Of a DNA stretch of 64,000 nt, positions 1 through 8,777 are shown piece by piece (position 1 is the stretch's first letter; every line of letters begins with the position of its first letter). The translations under genes were made by a program, and so were the position numbers. Location of the stretch: the NCBI RefSeq assembly GCF_025643335.1, contig NZ_CP092489.1:2366501-2430500 (forward strand), read 5' to 3'. The notes below the pieces were generated by a model. It was not told where the DNA came from and did no database searches. It saw only the letters and a program-made list of their open reading frames with translations. The DNA comes from Endozoicomonas sp. Mp262. GTDB lineage: Bacteria; Pseudomonadota; Gammaproteobacteria; Pseudomonadales; Endozoicomonadaceae.

Positions 1-213
1 CTTGCCAATATCTTTAATGGCTGAGAAATCAATCTGTACCATCATTGGATAGATCATAATCCAGATCAGCAGAGCCACCACCAGATTAACATGGGCCCAC
101 TCCAGGCTGGCAATAAAGTAGAAGAGGCCCGGGAAAATATTTCCTGCAATGACGCCTGCAATTATGCAGAGAGCAACCCATATACTTAAGTAGCGTTCAA
201 AAATCCCCATCAT
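1..213 (-). CDS. acr3: ACR3-family arsenite efflux permease, N-terminal part (cut by window edge)
   Basis: Translating the minus strand from the ATG at 213 gives 71 residues beginning [10 protein letters not shown] and running off the window. Two hydrophobic segments are visible (about residues 12-30 and 38-57), the second ending in [10 protein letters not shown], which matches the start of ACR3/ArsB-type arsenite permeases. In this family the protein expels As(III) across the inner membrane. A GGAG sits about 5 nt upstream of the ATG. It lies 31 bp after arsC on the same strand and would be the third gene of the operon. Only the N-terminus is seen, so the family call rests on that stretch plus context. 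Confidence 0.85.
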   Translation of the reverse strand, partial: MMGIFERYLSIWVALCIIAGVIAGNIFPGLFYFIASLEWAHVNLVVALLIWIMIYPMMVQIDFSAIKDIGK

Positions 214-244
214 GATAACTCCAGAAAGAATTGTGATTTGAGTA

Positions 245-712
245 TTAGATGTTTTGTAAAGCTTGAAGCTCTGCTTTTAAGGCATCTATCGATTTTGTCG
301 TATCAAGAGACAGCAAGGCTTTGACTCGTGCTTCAATGGTTGAAATAACAAGATCAAATGCTGCATCCACAGTCAGTTCCGGGTTATCAAGATGGGTTGG
401 GTCAGGCAAGCCCCAGTGCAATTTCAAAAGAGGACCAAGCCAGATTGGACAGCTTTCTCCAGCTGCCTGATCACAGACAGTAATGACAATATCAGGGTGA
501 TAATCTTTGAGATCATCCCAGCTCTTGCTGGTTAAGGACTGGGTGTTGTAGCCTCGTGTTTCGAGCTGTTCCAGGGTTAAAGGATGAACCTTGCCTGTCG
601 GTGCGCTGCCAGCGCTAGCAACAGTCAGTTGTCCCTCAGCAAGTCTGTAAGTGATAGCTTCTGCAAGAATACTCCGGCAAGCATTGTGGGTGCAGAGAAA
701 TAGCAGCTTCAT
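245..712 (-). CDS. arsC: Arsenate reductase, low-molecular-weight phosphatase (thioredoxin-coupled) type
   Basis: Cytoplasmic reductase converting arsenate to arsenite, which the downstream permease exports. From the ATG at 712 the protein is 155 aa and opens [14 protein letters not shown], the CX5R phosphate/arsenate loop (Cys7 to Arg13). Two more cysteines in VTVCDQ/ESCP context (about Cys80 and Cys88) match the resolving cysteines of thioredoxin-coupled enzymes. An alternative GTG start at 736 adds eight residues but overlaps the AT-rich region next to the operator and has no ribosome site, so 712 is preferred. It sits between arsR and acr3 on the same strand. Confidence 0.93.
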   Translation of the reverse strand: MKLLFLCTHNACRSILAEAITYRLAEGQLTVASAGSAPTGKVHPLTLEQLETRGYNTQSLTSKSWDDLKDYHPDIVITVCDQAAGESCPIWLGPLLKLHWGLPDPTHLDNPELTVDAAFDLVISTIEARVKALLSLDTTKSIDALKAELQALQNI

Positions 713-740
713 GGAATAGTCTCTGTTTTGGTTCACATTA

Positions 741-762
741 ATATATGGAAAAACATATATAT
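741..762. promoter_or_regulatory. ArsR-type operator-like palindrome inside the arsR-arsC gap
   Basis: ATATATGGAAAAACATATAT is an interrupted inverted repeat (ATATAT ... ATATAT). It is nearly identical to the sequence at 1159-1180 upstream of arsR. The gap between arsR and arsC is only about 60 bp, so this second copy could control arsC/acr3 separately or form part of an internal promoter. That it binds ArsR is inferred from the repetition and position. Confidence 0.6.
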
Positions 763-775
763 TGGGGTAAAATTT

Positions 776-1120
776 TTAGCAACACACCAGCATTCGGGTA
801 GGTCTGTCACCCATTTGATTCAAGTTTTTCAGATTGTCTCGAATAAAAACCGGGTTGTTTTGGGTTGTAGCGCCTAAGACTTGCCTGCTCCATTCAGGCA
901 GCGATGGGTTAATGCGGTAAAAAACCCACTGTCCTTGCCGTCTATCAATCAGCAGATCGCATTTTCTTAGCTGAGCAAGGTGCCTTGATATCTTGGGCTG
1001 GATCTCTTCAAGGGCTGCTGTGAGCTCACAAACACAGAGCTCTTTTTCCTGCTCGATAAGCATCAGGCACTTCAGGCGAGTCTCATCGGCAAGGCACTTA
1101 TAAAAGGTTACTGGGTTCAT
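776..1120 (-). CDS. arsR: ArsR-family metalloregulatory repressor
   Basis: A 114-aa winged-helix repressor that in this family leaves DNA when As(III) binds. The recognition region (about residues 28-80) carries ELCVCEL with Cys29 and Cys31, the classic arsenite-binding pair on the DNA-binding helix, followed by the helix-turn-helix PKISRHLAQL. The protein ends in a Cys-Cys pair (113-114), common in ArsR proteins of this class. It is the first gene of the arsR-arsC-acr3 operon. A palindrome 39 bp upstream and a copy just downstream suggest autoregulation. Confidence 0.95.
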   Translation of the reverse strand: MNPVTFYKCLADETRLKCLMLIEQEKELCVCELTAALEEIQPKISRHLAQLRKCDLLIDRRQGQWVFYRINPSLPEWSRQVLGATTQNNPVFIRDNLKNLNQMGDRPTRMLVCC

Positions 1121-1158
1121 ACACTGATACTGAACAGTCAGTTTATCGATGCGGGTAG

Positions 1159-1180
1159 TATATATGGAAAAACGTATATA
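1159..1180. promoter_or_regulatory. ArsR-type operator-like palindrome upstream of arsR
   Basis: TATATATGGAAAAACGTATA lies 39 bp upstream of the arsR start and shares the TATATGGAAAAAC core with the site at 741-762. Its arms are TATATA on both sides. Operator function is inferred from its place in the promoter region and its duplication in the operon. Confidence 0.62.
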
Positions 1181-1186
1181 ACAACA

Positions 1187-1255
1187 GGGAATGGGAAATA
1201 GTGAATGGGGAATGGTATAACGAAGCCCTTTCCTATTCCCTATTCCCTATTCCCT
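1187..1255. repeat. GGGAAT/ATTCCC simple repeat with inverted arms, overlapping the plsB stop
   Basis: A stretch of GGGAATGGGAAATAG-type units is followed about 20 nt later by tandem ATTCCCT units, so the two halves can fold on each other. It covers the space between arsR and plsB and overlaps the plsB stop codon. It could act as a transcription stop for plsB, but there is no clean T-tract. Confidence 0.5.
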
Positions 1256-3731
1256 AAGGAGTAATAGCTGCCGTACTATAGGTTGTCTGATGGATACTAT
1301 GGCGGATTTCTGTACTCAGAACTTTAAATGCCTGTTCTGCAACCTGTGCAATTTCATCCCCAAAGGTGAGTTTGTTGGTCTGGGCTATGGTAATGACGTT
1401 GTTTTTCCGAAGCTGCTCGATAAATCCCCGGAACAGGGATTTGTCAAAAAACTCCGGCGCATTCAGTCCATGGATAATGCTGAGTCGCTGGGCCAGGTCT
1501 TTGGCCTGGTTTTCCAGGGCTTGCTGTTCAATGGCATCACTACCATTACTGATCAGCAGGCTAATGGTCATATAGAATCTTTCCAGGGTTTGGACAATGG
1601 CTCTGGACAGCACTGTCAGCATAATAAAGTGGGTTGATGCTGTATCCGGACGATAGTAAGTGGCCTCCTGATCCTTTTCAATGAGGCCCTCATCCACCAT
1701 TGCTTGTAGCCACTGGCTGACAACCTTCAAGAACTCCCTGGGACTCCATTCAATAAAGAGCTCTGCCTTCAGATAAGGGTAGAGTATTGAGCAGATGCGC
1801 ATGACCTCTTTACGTGAGATGGCACTGTTGTTAACAAACAGACAGCTGATCAATGAAGGGATAGCAAAAATATGCAGGATATTATTACGGTAATAGGTCA
1901 TTTGAACCGCAGTGCTGTCTTCCAGCCTGAAAATATCGCCGAGGGAGTCTGTTTGACGTGTTACCAGCTTAAGGTCTTCTACATAGTTGATCATACTGCG
2001 GCCATCAAGCTCGGTCATCACCGTCTTTTGGCTATAGGGCATTCTGGCTAGTAGTTTTGCATAGGTGTCCAGCTGTAATAATAGCTCCTGTTCTCCCAGG
2101 GCATGGCGTGGTGTTGACAGGAGTGCCATGGCAACCAGGTTCACTGGATTGATGGTTGCTGCCGAGTTGATTCGACCTGCAATTTTTTGAGCCAGGCTAT
2201 TGGTTGCTCCCTTTAGCCAGTCAGGTTTAAGGTCGGGACCATTGAGAGTGGATTTCCAGTGAGGCACTTCATTGTTCAGAAACTCCCCAAGATGGATGGG
2301 CTCACCGAAGTTAATCCAGGCTTTACCAAAGTGGTTTTTCAGGGCAGCAACGGTTTTGAATATATCCAGTGGAGATTCTTTCTTTTTGCTCTTGCCTCTT
2401 AGCTCTCCCAGGTAGGTGCCCACTTCAAGCAGTTTTTCATAGCCGATATACACCGGGACAAAGCTCACAGGCTTTCTGTGATCCCTTAGATAACTACGCA
2501 GTGAGATGGAGAGCATTCCGGTTTTGGGCGACAGGGTTCGTCCGGTTCTTGAGCGACCACCTTCAATGAAATACTCCATGGGAAACCCACGGCTGGCAAG
2601 GGTATACATGTATTCATGGAAGACACTGCTATAAAGAGGGTTGCCCCTGAATGTCCTGCGCATAAAAAATGCACCGGATTTACGGAGAATCGTTCCCACA
2701 AAAGGCATATTCAGGTTAATGCCGGCAGCAATGTGTGGTGGGGTTAATCCTTCGTAATAGAGAACATAAGACAGTAGCAGATAGTCTATATGGCTCCGGT
2801 GACAGGGGACATAAACGATGGTGTTTGTTTTGGACAGGTCTTTTAACGGTTCAATGTTATTTATTTTGACGCCGTTATAAAGCTTGTTCCAAAACCAGGT
2901 AAGAACAATATCCAGGAACCGGATAGCAGAGAATGAAAAGTCCGAAGCGATTTCATTGGCATATTTACTGGCTTTATGCTCAGCCTCTTCCAGGCTAATG
3001 GCTCGAGCGGCGGCTTCTGCCTCAATGGCCTTTTTTATTTGAGGACTGTGGATCAGACCATGAACAAGCATCCGGCGGTGGGAAAGGTCTGGACCAATGA
3101 CAGAAGTTCTCTGCTGCCGGAAGTGAACCCGCAGAATTCGTCCGATTTTACGCAGGGTGTGGGCATGGGTTTGCTCTTTATTGGTCATTGCCCGCAGGGA
3201 CATGGCCGGGTTTAAATGCACCAGGGTATTTCTGCCATGAAGCAGGGTGGCAAAGAATTTTCTGAATCGCCCCCCAAGATTGAAGTTCCAGTCAAACAGA
3301 AGTTTCAGGGCAGACTGTTCTTTATCCGGCGTACGTCCCCAGAATATGGAAACAGGAACGATCTGGATGTCCCGCTCCGGGTCTGCTTCCACATATTGAA
3401 GCAGATGCTCAAGGGTGGTGGATGTTTCGGGTCGTTCCCGCTGGAAGATAAGCCCTTCCTGCTGGCTCAGGTAGAAGAAGGCGTAGTCGCCATTGGGGTC
3501 GCTGGTGGTAATAGACTGGGAAGGGCGGGGCAAGCCCGCGTTTATACACTCATTTTCCAGTACCAGAAGATCGGATAGCGACCGGTTGCGAAATACATAG
3601 CAAACGGGTTTGTCAGGATCGATCCCCAGGCTTTCTACGCTGTTGTTTTGTACTATTGTACGTACCCAACTGGTCAGTATCTTTCGAAGGGTATGAAAAA
3701 TGACGCGGTTCATGGTGATTGACTTTTGCAT
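1254..3731 (-). CDS. plsB: Glycerol-3-phosphate 1-O-acyltransferase
   Basis: Inner-membrane enzyme that puts the first acyl chain on glycerol-3-phosphate, the committed step of phospholipid synthesis. At 825 aa it is close to the usual length of about 807. The HX4D catalytic motif is in PCHRSHIDYL (His311, Asp316), and the substrate-binding block FIEGGRSRTG follows at about 388-397. Both are diagnostic of PlsB. A second in-frame ATG lies six codons downstream; neither start has a strong ribosome site. It is a stand-alone gene on the minus strand. Confidence 0.97.
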   Translation of the reverse strand: MQKSITMNRVIFHTLRKILTSWVRTIVQNNSVESLGIDPDKPVCYVFRNRSLSDLLVLENECINAGLPRPSQSITTSDPNGDYAFFYLSQQEGLIFQRERPETSTTLEHLLQYVEADPERDIQIVPVSIFWGRTPDKEQSALKLLFDWNFNLGGRFRKFFATLLHGRNTLVHLNPAMSLRAMTNKEQTHAHTLRKIGRILRVHFRQQRTSVIGPDLSHRRMLVHGLIHSPQIKKAIEAEAAARAISLEEAEHKASKYANEIASDFSFSAIRFLDIVLTWFWNKLYNGVKINNIEPLKDLSKTNTIVYVPCHRSHIDYLLLSYVLYYEGLTPPHIAAGINLNMPFVGTILRKSGAFFMRRTFRGNPLYSSVFHEYMYTLASRGFPMEYFIEGGRSRTGRTLSPKTGMLSISLRSYLRDHRKPVSFVPVYIGYEKLLEVGTYLGELRGKSKKKESPLDIFKTVAALKNHFGKAWINFGEPIHLGEFLNNEVPHWKSTLNGPDLKPDWLKGATNSLAQKIAGRINSAATINPVNLVAMALLSTPRHALGEQELLLQLDTYAKLLARMPYSQKTVMTELDGRSMINYVEDLKLVTRQTDSLGDIFRLEDSTAVQMTYYRNNILHIFAIPSLISCLFVNNSAISRKEVMRICSILYPYLKAELFIEWSPREFLKVVSQWLQAMVDEGLIEKDQEATYYRPDTASTHFIMLTVLSRAIVQTLERFYMTISLLISNGSDAIEQQALENQAKDLAQRLSIIHGLNAPEFFDKSLFRGFIEQLRKNNVITIAQTNKLTFGDEIAQVAEQAFKVLSTEIRHSIHQTTYSTAAITP

Positions 3732-3826
3732 GAAACTGGCTTCTAGCCTACATCCTTTCTTATGGTGACGATTGTAAACCGGCTAATTCTAGCCTGATAG
3801 CAATAATCAGCGCAAAAGGCTTTTTT

Positions 3827-3890
3827 GAACCACGAAGGACACGAAGAGTACGAAGAATTTTAAGAAAAGCCCCAGTGTCCTGCGTGGTTC
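3827..3890. repeat. Inverted-repeat element (CACGAAGGACAC type)
   Basis: GAACCACGAAGGACAC (3827-3842) pairs with GTGTCCTGCGTGGTTC (3875-3890) at 15 of 16 positions, around an internal short repeat of ACGAAGA. This is a common style of dispersed intergenic hairpin in proteobacteria. A sequence-related but distinct element is at 42190-42259. The 266-bp gap between plsB and the next gene holds only this element. Confidence 0.7.
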
Positions 3891-3997
3891 TAAAAAAACA
3901 GGGCGTTGTGCTGGGGCTTTTGCGATACTCTCGGGGCGCTGGGAGCGAGAGTAACGAGAGGGTCTATTATAGGCTCCTGTTTATCAATGGTTATTTC

Positions 3998-4393
3998 TTA
4001 CTGGTTTGGCCACTCAATCAGGCTTTCTTTGCCCTGTTCGTCCAGTTGGCACCATTCATCCATATTTTCTCCCTGCTGCCAGGGGCTGGCATTAAAGCGA
4101 ACCCGGCACTGGCAATATTGATTGATATCTTGGGCGCAGGCCTTATCGCTGGACCATGATTCAGGCTTGATTTTAAACCAGATACTTGCCCAGGCTTTGC
4201 CAAAGGCCTTTTCTGTCACCATGACCGGGATTTTGCATCCATTACTGTAGACCTCAAGGTCATGTACCACTTTGCCCTGGTTAATAATATCGACTTGTTC
4301 AAATCGGTCTGAGAGCCACTTGAGCATATCGTTAAAATTCAGGTTTTTGGTATAAATTTCTATATCTTCAATGGTGTTCATGGGGGTGTTCAT
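3998..4393 (-). CDS. Conserved hypothetical protein, translationally coupled to dapE
   Basis: A 131-aa acidic protein with no signal peptide or membrane segment. It is rich in Trp and acidic residues (WLSDRFEQ, WASIWFKIKPESW, MDEWCQLDE). Its ATG overlaps the dapE stop as ATGA, so it is probably translated with dapE. An in-frame ATG four codons in is an alternative start. I do not recognise a named family. Coupling to dapE suggests a real gene. Confidence 0.72.
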   Translation of the reverse strand: MNTPMNTIEDIEIYTKNLNFNDMLKWLSDRFEQVDIINQGKVVHDLEVYSNGCKIPVMVTEKAFGKAWASIWFKIKPESWSSDKACAQDINQYCQCRVRFNASPWQQGENMDEWCQLDEQGKESLIEWPNQ

Positions 4394-5532
4394 TTAAGTA
4401 GGGTTATCAGACAGTTTTCGTAAATGGTACTCAGGGTATCCAGGTCAGCGGCGCGAACACATTCATTGACTTTGTGAATCGTGGCATTGACCGGTCCAAG
4501 CTCGATCACCTCTGCCCCGGTAGGTGCGATAAACCGGCCATCTGACGTTCCACCTGATGTTGAGAGTTTAGGTTTTTTACCAGTGATTCGTTGGATCCCT
4601 TGAATCGCTGCATTCACCAGAGTTCCGGGACGGGTTAAAAACGGCAGTCCGCTAAGTTGCCAGTCCAGCTGATAATCCAATTCCCATTTGTTCAAGATCT
4701 CTGGAACCCACTGTTTTAGTTGGGAGACGGTGACCTCCGGAGAAAAACGGAAGTTGAAATTAACCTGGCATTCTCCTGGAATTACATTATTGGCGCCACT
4801 GCCTGCCATAATCTGCCAGATTTGAAGGCTGGTGGGCTGAAAAAAGTCATTACCTTTGCACCACTGGCGGGAGGTGAGTTCAGCAAGGGCAGGAGCCAGT
4901 AGATGAATTGGGTTGGCGGCGCGTTGGGGATAGGCCACATGACCCTGAATACCATGAATGGTCAGATGACCATGCAGGGAACCTCTTCGGCCATTTTTAA
5001 TGGTATCAGCCAGGGTCTCTGTGCTGGAAGGCTCTCCAACAATACACCAGTCTATTTTTTCCCTTCGGGCTTCCAGGTGCTCAATGACTTTTCGAGTACC
5101 ATCCCTGCATGCACCTTCTTCATCACTGGTAATTAAAAAAGCAATGGAGCCTTTGTGGTCAGCATGGCTATGAAGAAAATTCTGACAGGCTATGACCATG
5201 GCCGCCAGGCTGCCTTTCATATCCGCAGCGCCCCGGCCATAAAGCAGGCCGTTTTCTTCTATCACGGGCTCGAAGGGTGGTGTTTTCCAGAGGCTTTCTT
5301 TGCCGGGAGGAACCACGTCAGTATGGCCGGCAAAAGCGAGAACGGGGGATTCGGTGCCTTTTCGGAGCCAAAGGTTATCCACGTCACCAAATCTAAGTTT
5401 TTCGATATGAAAACCCAGGGGTTCAAGCAGTTCAACCAGAATATCCTGACAACCCGCATCATTGGGCGTTATTGATGGACGCTGGATTAGTTTCATGGCC
5501 AGCTCAAGGGTTGGGGAATATGTATCTGACAT
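4390..5532 (-). CDS. dapE: Succinyl-diaminopimelate desuccinylase
   Basis: Di-zinc M20 hydrolase that removes succinate from N-succinyl-L,L-diaminopimelate, giving L,L-DAP for lysine and cell-wall synthesis. Its 380 aa match the family length. Metal and catalytic residues are visible: FAGHTDVVPPG (His70, Asp72), GRGAADMKG (Asp104), TSDEEG (Glu138/139), and the C-terminal ATIHKVNE histidine. The same pathway's dapD lies at 49690-50727 in this window, far from dapE. The downstream gene overlaps its stop codon. Confidence 0.97.
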   Translation of the reverse strand: MSDTYSPTLELAMKLIQRPSITPNDAGCQDILVELLEPLGFHIEKLRFGDVDNLWLRKGTESPVLAFAGHTDVVPPGKESLWKTPPFEPVIEENGLLYGRGAADMKGSLAAMVIACQNFLHSHADHKGSIAFLITSDEEGACRDGTRKVIEHLEARREKIDWCIVGEPSSTETLADTIKNGRRGSLHGHLTIHGIQGHVAYPQRAANPIHLLAPALAELTSRQWCKGNDFFQPTSLQIWQIMAGSGANNVIPGECQVNFNFRFSPEVTVSQLKQWVPEILNKWELDYQLDWQLSGLPFLTRPGTLVNAAIQGIQRITGKKPKLSTSGGTSDGRFIAPTGAEVIELGPVNATIHKVNECVRAADLDTLSTIYENCLITLLK

Positions 5533-5733
5533 AAGAATGGGCTTGGTTTAAGGGGGAACAAATTCTAGCATATCTGTTCATGGAGAATGGCTTCCAATGA
5601 CGCTTGTCATTGAGGTGAGCACGCAAGCCTCTCTATAATGCCAGCCCCCGGGTTTTATTGGCATAAAAACCGAGTTTCGTAAGCTTATGTCAATAGTACC
5701 TGGCCCACAATCCAGGTAGTTTTGGTGATTGTA

Positions 5734-6483
5734 ATGTCTAAAAGTGTGATTTGTGATATTGATGGCGTAATTCTTCACGACAATGCGCTGATTCCCGGAG
5801 CTGATAAGTTTATCCATGGCTTATTGGAACAGGGAACACCTTTGGTTATGTTGACTAATTTCCCATCCCAGACCCCAAAGGATTTGCAAAACCGGTTTGC
5901 GTCCGCAGGGATTGAGATTCCAGAAGAGTGCTTTTTTACCTCAGCCATGGCAACAGCGGAGTTTTTAAAGAGGCAGGAAGGCCAGAAGGCGTTTGTTATT
6001 GGTGAAGGTGCTTTGGTGCACGAACTCTATAATGCAGGCTTTACCATTACCGATATCAACCCGGATTTTGTAGTGGTGGGAGAAACCCGTCACTACAACT
6101 GGAATATGATTCATACGGCTGCCCGCTTTGTGTCAGAGGGTGCCCGGTTTATTGCCACCAACCCGGATACCCATGGCCCGAATATGTCACCAGCCTGTGG
6201 CGCTTTGTGTGCCCCTATCGAACGTATCACGGGTAAACAGCCATTTTATGTGGGTAAGCCCAGTGCCTGGATTATCCGGGCAGCGCTAAACAGAATGGGC
6301 TGTCATTCAGATAACACTGTTATTGTGGGTGATAACCTCCGCACCGATATCCTGGCGGGCTTCCAGGCAGGGCTGGAGACAGTACTGGTGCTTTCCGGCG
6401 TCAGTCAGAAGTCAGATATTGAACGGGTGCCTTTTAAGCCAAACCATATTTTTAACTCTGTGGCAGATATCGATATTATATAA
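5734..6483 (+). CDS. nagD: NagD-type HAD-IIA nucleotide phosphatase
   Basis: HAD-superfamily phosphatase; E. coli NagD acts on nucleoside monophosphates, notably UMP. The 249-aa product begins MSKSVICDIDGV with nucleophile Asp8 and acid/base Asp10, followed by LTNFPSQT (motif II), VGKPSAW (motif III lysine) and VGDNLRTDILAG (motif IV). It aligns closely over its whole length with remembered E. coli NagD. The ATG at 5734 is chosen because GGTGA lies 5 nt upstream; a TTG at 5722 also opens the frame. It is convergent with nth, with a shared hairpin between. Confidence 0.95.
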   Translation: MSKSVICDIDGVILHDNALIPGADKFIHGLLEQGTPLVMLTNFPSQTPKDLQNRFASAGIEIPEECFFTSAMATAEFLKRQEGQKAFVIGEGALVHELYNAGFTITDINPDFVVVGETRHYNWNMIHTAARFVSEGARFIATNPDTHGPNMSPACGALCAPIERITGKQPFYVGKPSAWIIRAALNRMGCHSDNTVIVGDNLRTDILAGFQAGLETVLVLSGVSQKSDIERVPFKPNHIFNSVADIDII

Positions 6484-6502
6484 AACGCGCATAGCGCGTT
6501 TT
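6482..6502. terminator. Bidirectional hairpin between nagD and nth
   Basis: AAAACGCGC-ATA-GCGCGTTTT is a perfect 9-bp stem with a 3-nt loop. A's on one side and T's on the other let it end transcription of both convergent genes. Confidence 0.85.
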
Positions 6503-6513
6503 AATAAGGGCTC

Positions 6514-7146
6514 CTAAGAAAGCTTGTCCTTATATTCACAGAGATCTTCAATGATACAGCTGCCACACTGGGGTTTTCTGGCTTTGCAGACATAGCGGCC
6601 ATGAAGGATCAGCCAGTGGTGGGCATCCATCAGAAACTCTTTTGGTATTAACCGTACTAGTTTTTTTTCCACCTCCAGTACGTTTTTGCCCGGGGCAATA
6701 CCTGTGCGGTTGGATACCCTGAAGATATGGGTGTCCACAGCCATGGTCGGTTGGCCGAATGCCGTATTCAATACGACATTGGCTGTTTTTCGACCGACGC
6801 CGGGAAGGGCTTCCAGCTCTTCTCGGGTTTGGGGGACTTCTCCGGCATGTTTTTCGATGAGTAGTTTGCATGTCTTAATAATATTGTCGGCCTTGCCGTT
6901 AAATAGGCCGATGGTCTTGATATAACCCTTTAATCCTTCAGCACCAAGATCCAGAATGCCCTGTGGTGTATTGGCTATGGGATAGAGTTTATCTGTTGCC
7001 TTGTTAACGCCCACATCCGTTGCCTGGGCAGATAAAATCACCGCCACTAATAATTCAAAGGCACTGGAGTAATTCAGTTCTGTGGTGGGATGAGGGTTCT
7101 GGCTCTGTAAACGCTGGAAGATTTGAGTGCGTTTGTCCTTGTTCAT
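6514..7146 (-). CDS. nth: Endonuclease III (DNA glycosylase/AP lyase)
   Basis: Base-excision repair enzyme that removes oxidised pyrimidines and cleaves the abasic site. The 210-aa protein has the helix-hairpin-helix LPGVGRKTA with catalytic Lys120, Asp138 in AVDTH, and the C-terminal [4Fe-4S] cysteines at 187, 194, 197 and 203. These are the same numbers as the E. coli enzyme. It lies downstream of the rnf genes on the same strand, as in many gammaproteobacteria, but one unknown gene (7229-7948) separates it from rsxE. Confidence 0.97.
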   Translation of the reverse strand: MNKDKRTQIFQRLQSQNPHPTTELNYSSAFELLVAVILSAQATDVGVNKATDKLYPIANTPQGILDLGAEGLKGYIKTIGLFNGKADNIIKTCKLLIEKHAGEVPQTREELEALPGVGRKTANVVLNTAFGQPTMAVDTHIFRVSNRTGIAPGKNVLEVEKKLVRLIPKEFLMDAHHWLILHGRYVCKARKPQCGSCIIEDLCEYKDKLS

Positions 7147-7228
7147 TATATCGGTAGTCTGGCTAAATAAGTATAAGATGGCAAAATCTTAGCACTAATT
7201 ATCATGTCGGGCGCATTAGCAGAAATAA

Positions 7229-7948
7229 TTAGTGCTCCGAGGCTATATGGCTCATACAGAGGGTACGTAGATAGCTTAATCCTTTATTCTGAATAGCCAA
7301 ATACAGATTCTTTGCGGAGCTGAGTCCAAATAATCGTTTGACGCTGTCATTTAGAGATTGACAGAGTTTATCAATATCTTTCCCCGGAGCAGTGAGTAAA
7401 GTGAGCAAGATTTTTGCCTTGGTTTTATCTTCGCTTTTCCCCAGAAACTTGTCAGGAACCACCAGTTTTTCAAAGCCCTCAGGTGTGAAGTTTTCCAGTT
7501 TCTCGGCAGAGTCTTCCAGCATGAGCGCGGTCATGGTTTCAGGAGGCACAGGAATCCCCAAGGCTACCATTAATTTGGCAAAACGTTTTGGTTTTTTTAG
7601 AAAATAGAGAAAGGCGCTATCAACTTCGTTTTTCAGCCAGCAAGTGGGCTCCCGGATATAGGCACAGTGGCTACGCATCATCATTCCCACAGGGTTGTAA
7701 TGGGCATTCAGATAAGCCAGTGATTGAATGCTATAGTCTGACAGACCCCGAATAGCTGATCCTGCCTTTATTGCAGTGTCCACAAGCATAGGCTTACATG
7801 CTGTGATGATGCCTACGGTTTGATTCCGACACATTGCCGGGATGCCTCTTACTGTTGAAGCAGCATCCGGTGTTGCTACAACATTGTGGGTAACCTGTTT
7901 TAGTGTGTGGGGCGAGTACATCATCCTTGACTCCTCATCCATGTCCAT
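7229..7948 (-). CDS. Unknown protein between nth and rsxE
   Basis: A 239-aa protein without signal peptide or clear membrane segment that I do not recognise. The N-terminal half has several Cys and Met (MCRNQTVG, GMMMRSHCAY, REPTCWLKNE). The C-terminal half is Lys/Leu-rich and probably helical. Alternative starts exist because the N-terminus has several Met codons; the first is 7948. In most relatives nth directly follows rsxE, so this gene appears to have been inserted into the cluster. About 100 bp separate it from rsxE and 80 bp from nth. No link to Rnf can be shown. Confidence 0.6.
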   Translation of the reverse strand: MDMDEESRMMYSPHTLKQVTHNVVATPDAASTVRGIPAMCRNQTVGIITACKPMLVDTAIKAGSAIRGLSDYSIQSLAYLNAHYNPVGMMMRSHCAYIREPTCWLKNEVDSAFLYFLKKPKRFAKLMVALGIPVPPETMTALMLEDSAEKLENFTPEGFEKLVVPDKFLGKSEDKTKAKILLTLLTAPGKDIDKLCQSLNDSVKRLFGLSSAKNLYLAIQNKGLSYLRTLCMSHIASEH

Positions 7949-8051
7949 TTGATTTATTTCCGATTTTAGGGGGATAAGGACTGGAAATGCATAACAAGCC
8001 TGTTAGCTGTTCTGATAAGTAATAGAGACTTAAGTCGTAGACCTATGCCGA

Positions 8052-8777
8052 TCAAACACTTCCTGTAACCCGAACACGTTTGCTGCCAGTGGTTGATGCA
8101 GGATTCTTGGCCAGTTTTTTCTGTTCTGCTTTCTGGTCAATAATGTTTTTCAGGGCAATAAGAAAGCCCATAAAGACAAAAGCACCGGGAGGCAGTATGG
8201 CAAACAGAAACTGCTTGTAATCAGGGATAATGATGAGAGTCCAATCTTGAGCAACAGGGCCCAACAGAAGATCCATATTGGCAAAAAGGGTTCCCTGCCC
8301 GATAAACTCGCGCATGCCACCAAGAACAACGAGTACCGCGGCAAAACCCGCTCCCATCATAAAGCCATCAAGGGCAGAAAGAAAAACAGGGTTTTTGGAG
8401 GCAAAGGCATCGGCACGGCCAAGAATGATACAGTTGGTGACAATCAGGGGAATAAAGATACCCAGTATCCGGTATAGCTCGTAAGTATAGGCTTGCATGA
8501 GTAGCTCTATACAGGTGGTGAAGGAGGCAATGATCATCACGAAAACCGGTAGCCGGATAGCATCACTCACCTGGTGCCTGATCAGGGAAACGGCAATATT
8601 GGAACCCATTACAACCAGCATGGTGGCAATGCCCAGACCAAGGGCATTTACCACACTGTTTGAGACCCCCAGTAGAGGACAGAGGCCGAGCAGTTGCACT
8701 AAAGCCGGGTTGTTTTTCCAAAGGCCCTGTAAGGCGATCTGCGACGCCTTTACCGTAGGTTGGGTTGTATCAGTCAT
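8052..8777 (-). CDS. rsxE: Rnf electron transport complex subunit E
   Basis: Integral inner-membrane subunit of the Rnf/Rsx complex (ion-pumping ferredoxin:NAD+ oxidoreductase; in E. coli the SoxR-reducing system). The 241 aa are mostly transmembrane helices, with family motifs [19 protein letters not shown] near the N-terminus and [10 protein letters not shown]-like [18 protein letters not shown] in the middle. It resembles its partner rsxA, as in all Rnf operons. Its ATG overlaps the rsxG stop (ATGA). The C-terminal tail is lysine-rich and cytoplasmic. Confidence 0.96.
   Translation of the reverse strand: MTDTTQPTVKASQIALQGLWKNNPALVQLLGLCPLLGVSNSVVNALGLGIATMLVVMGSNIAVSLIRHQVSDAIRLPVFVMIIASFTTCIELLMQAYTYELYRILGIFIPLIVTNCIILGRADAFASKNPVFLSALDGFMMGAGFAAVLVVLGGMREFIGQGTLFANMDLLLGPVAQDWTLIIIPDYKQFLFAILPPGAFVFMGFLIALKNIIDQKAEQKKLAKNPASTTGSKRVRVTGSV

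Noticed and set aside
1225-1255. Tandem ATTCCCT units as a possible CRISPR or satellite array
   Set aside because: Units are 7-8 bp, only three copies, without spacers; it is a simple repeat with a folding partner just upstream.
3875-4159. Plus-strand open frame of 94 aa
   Set aside because: It overlaps the dapE-linked gene antisense and begins in the inverted-repeat element; no ribosome site and no family-like composition.
5578-5817. Minus-strand open frame of 79 aa upstream of nagD
   Set aside because: It overlaps the nagD start antisense, and has no ribosome site or recognisable sequence.
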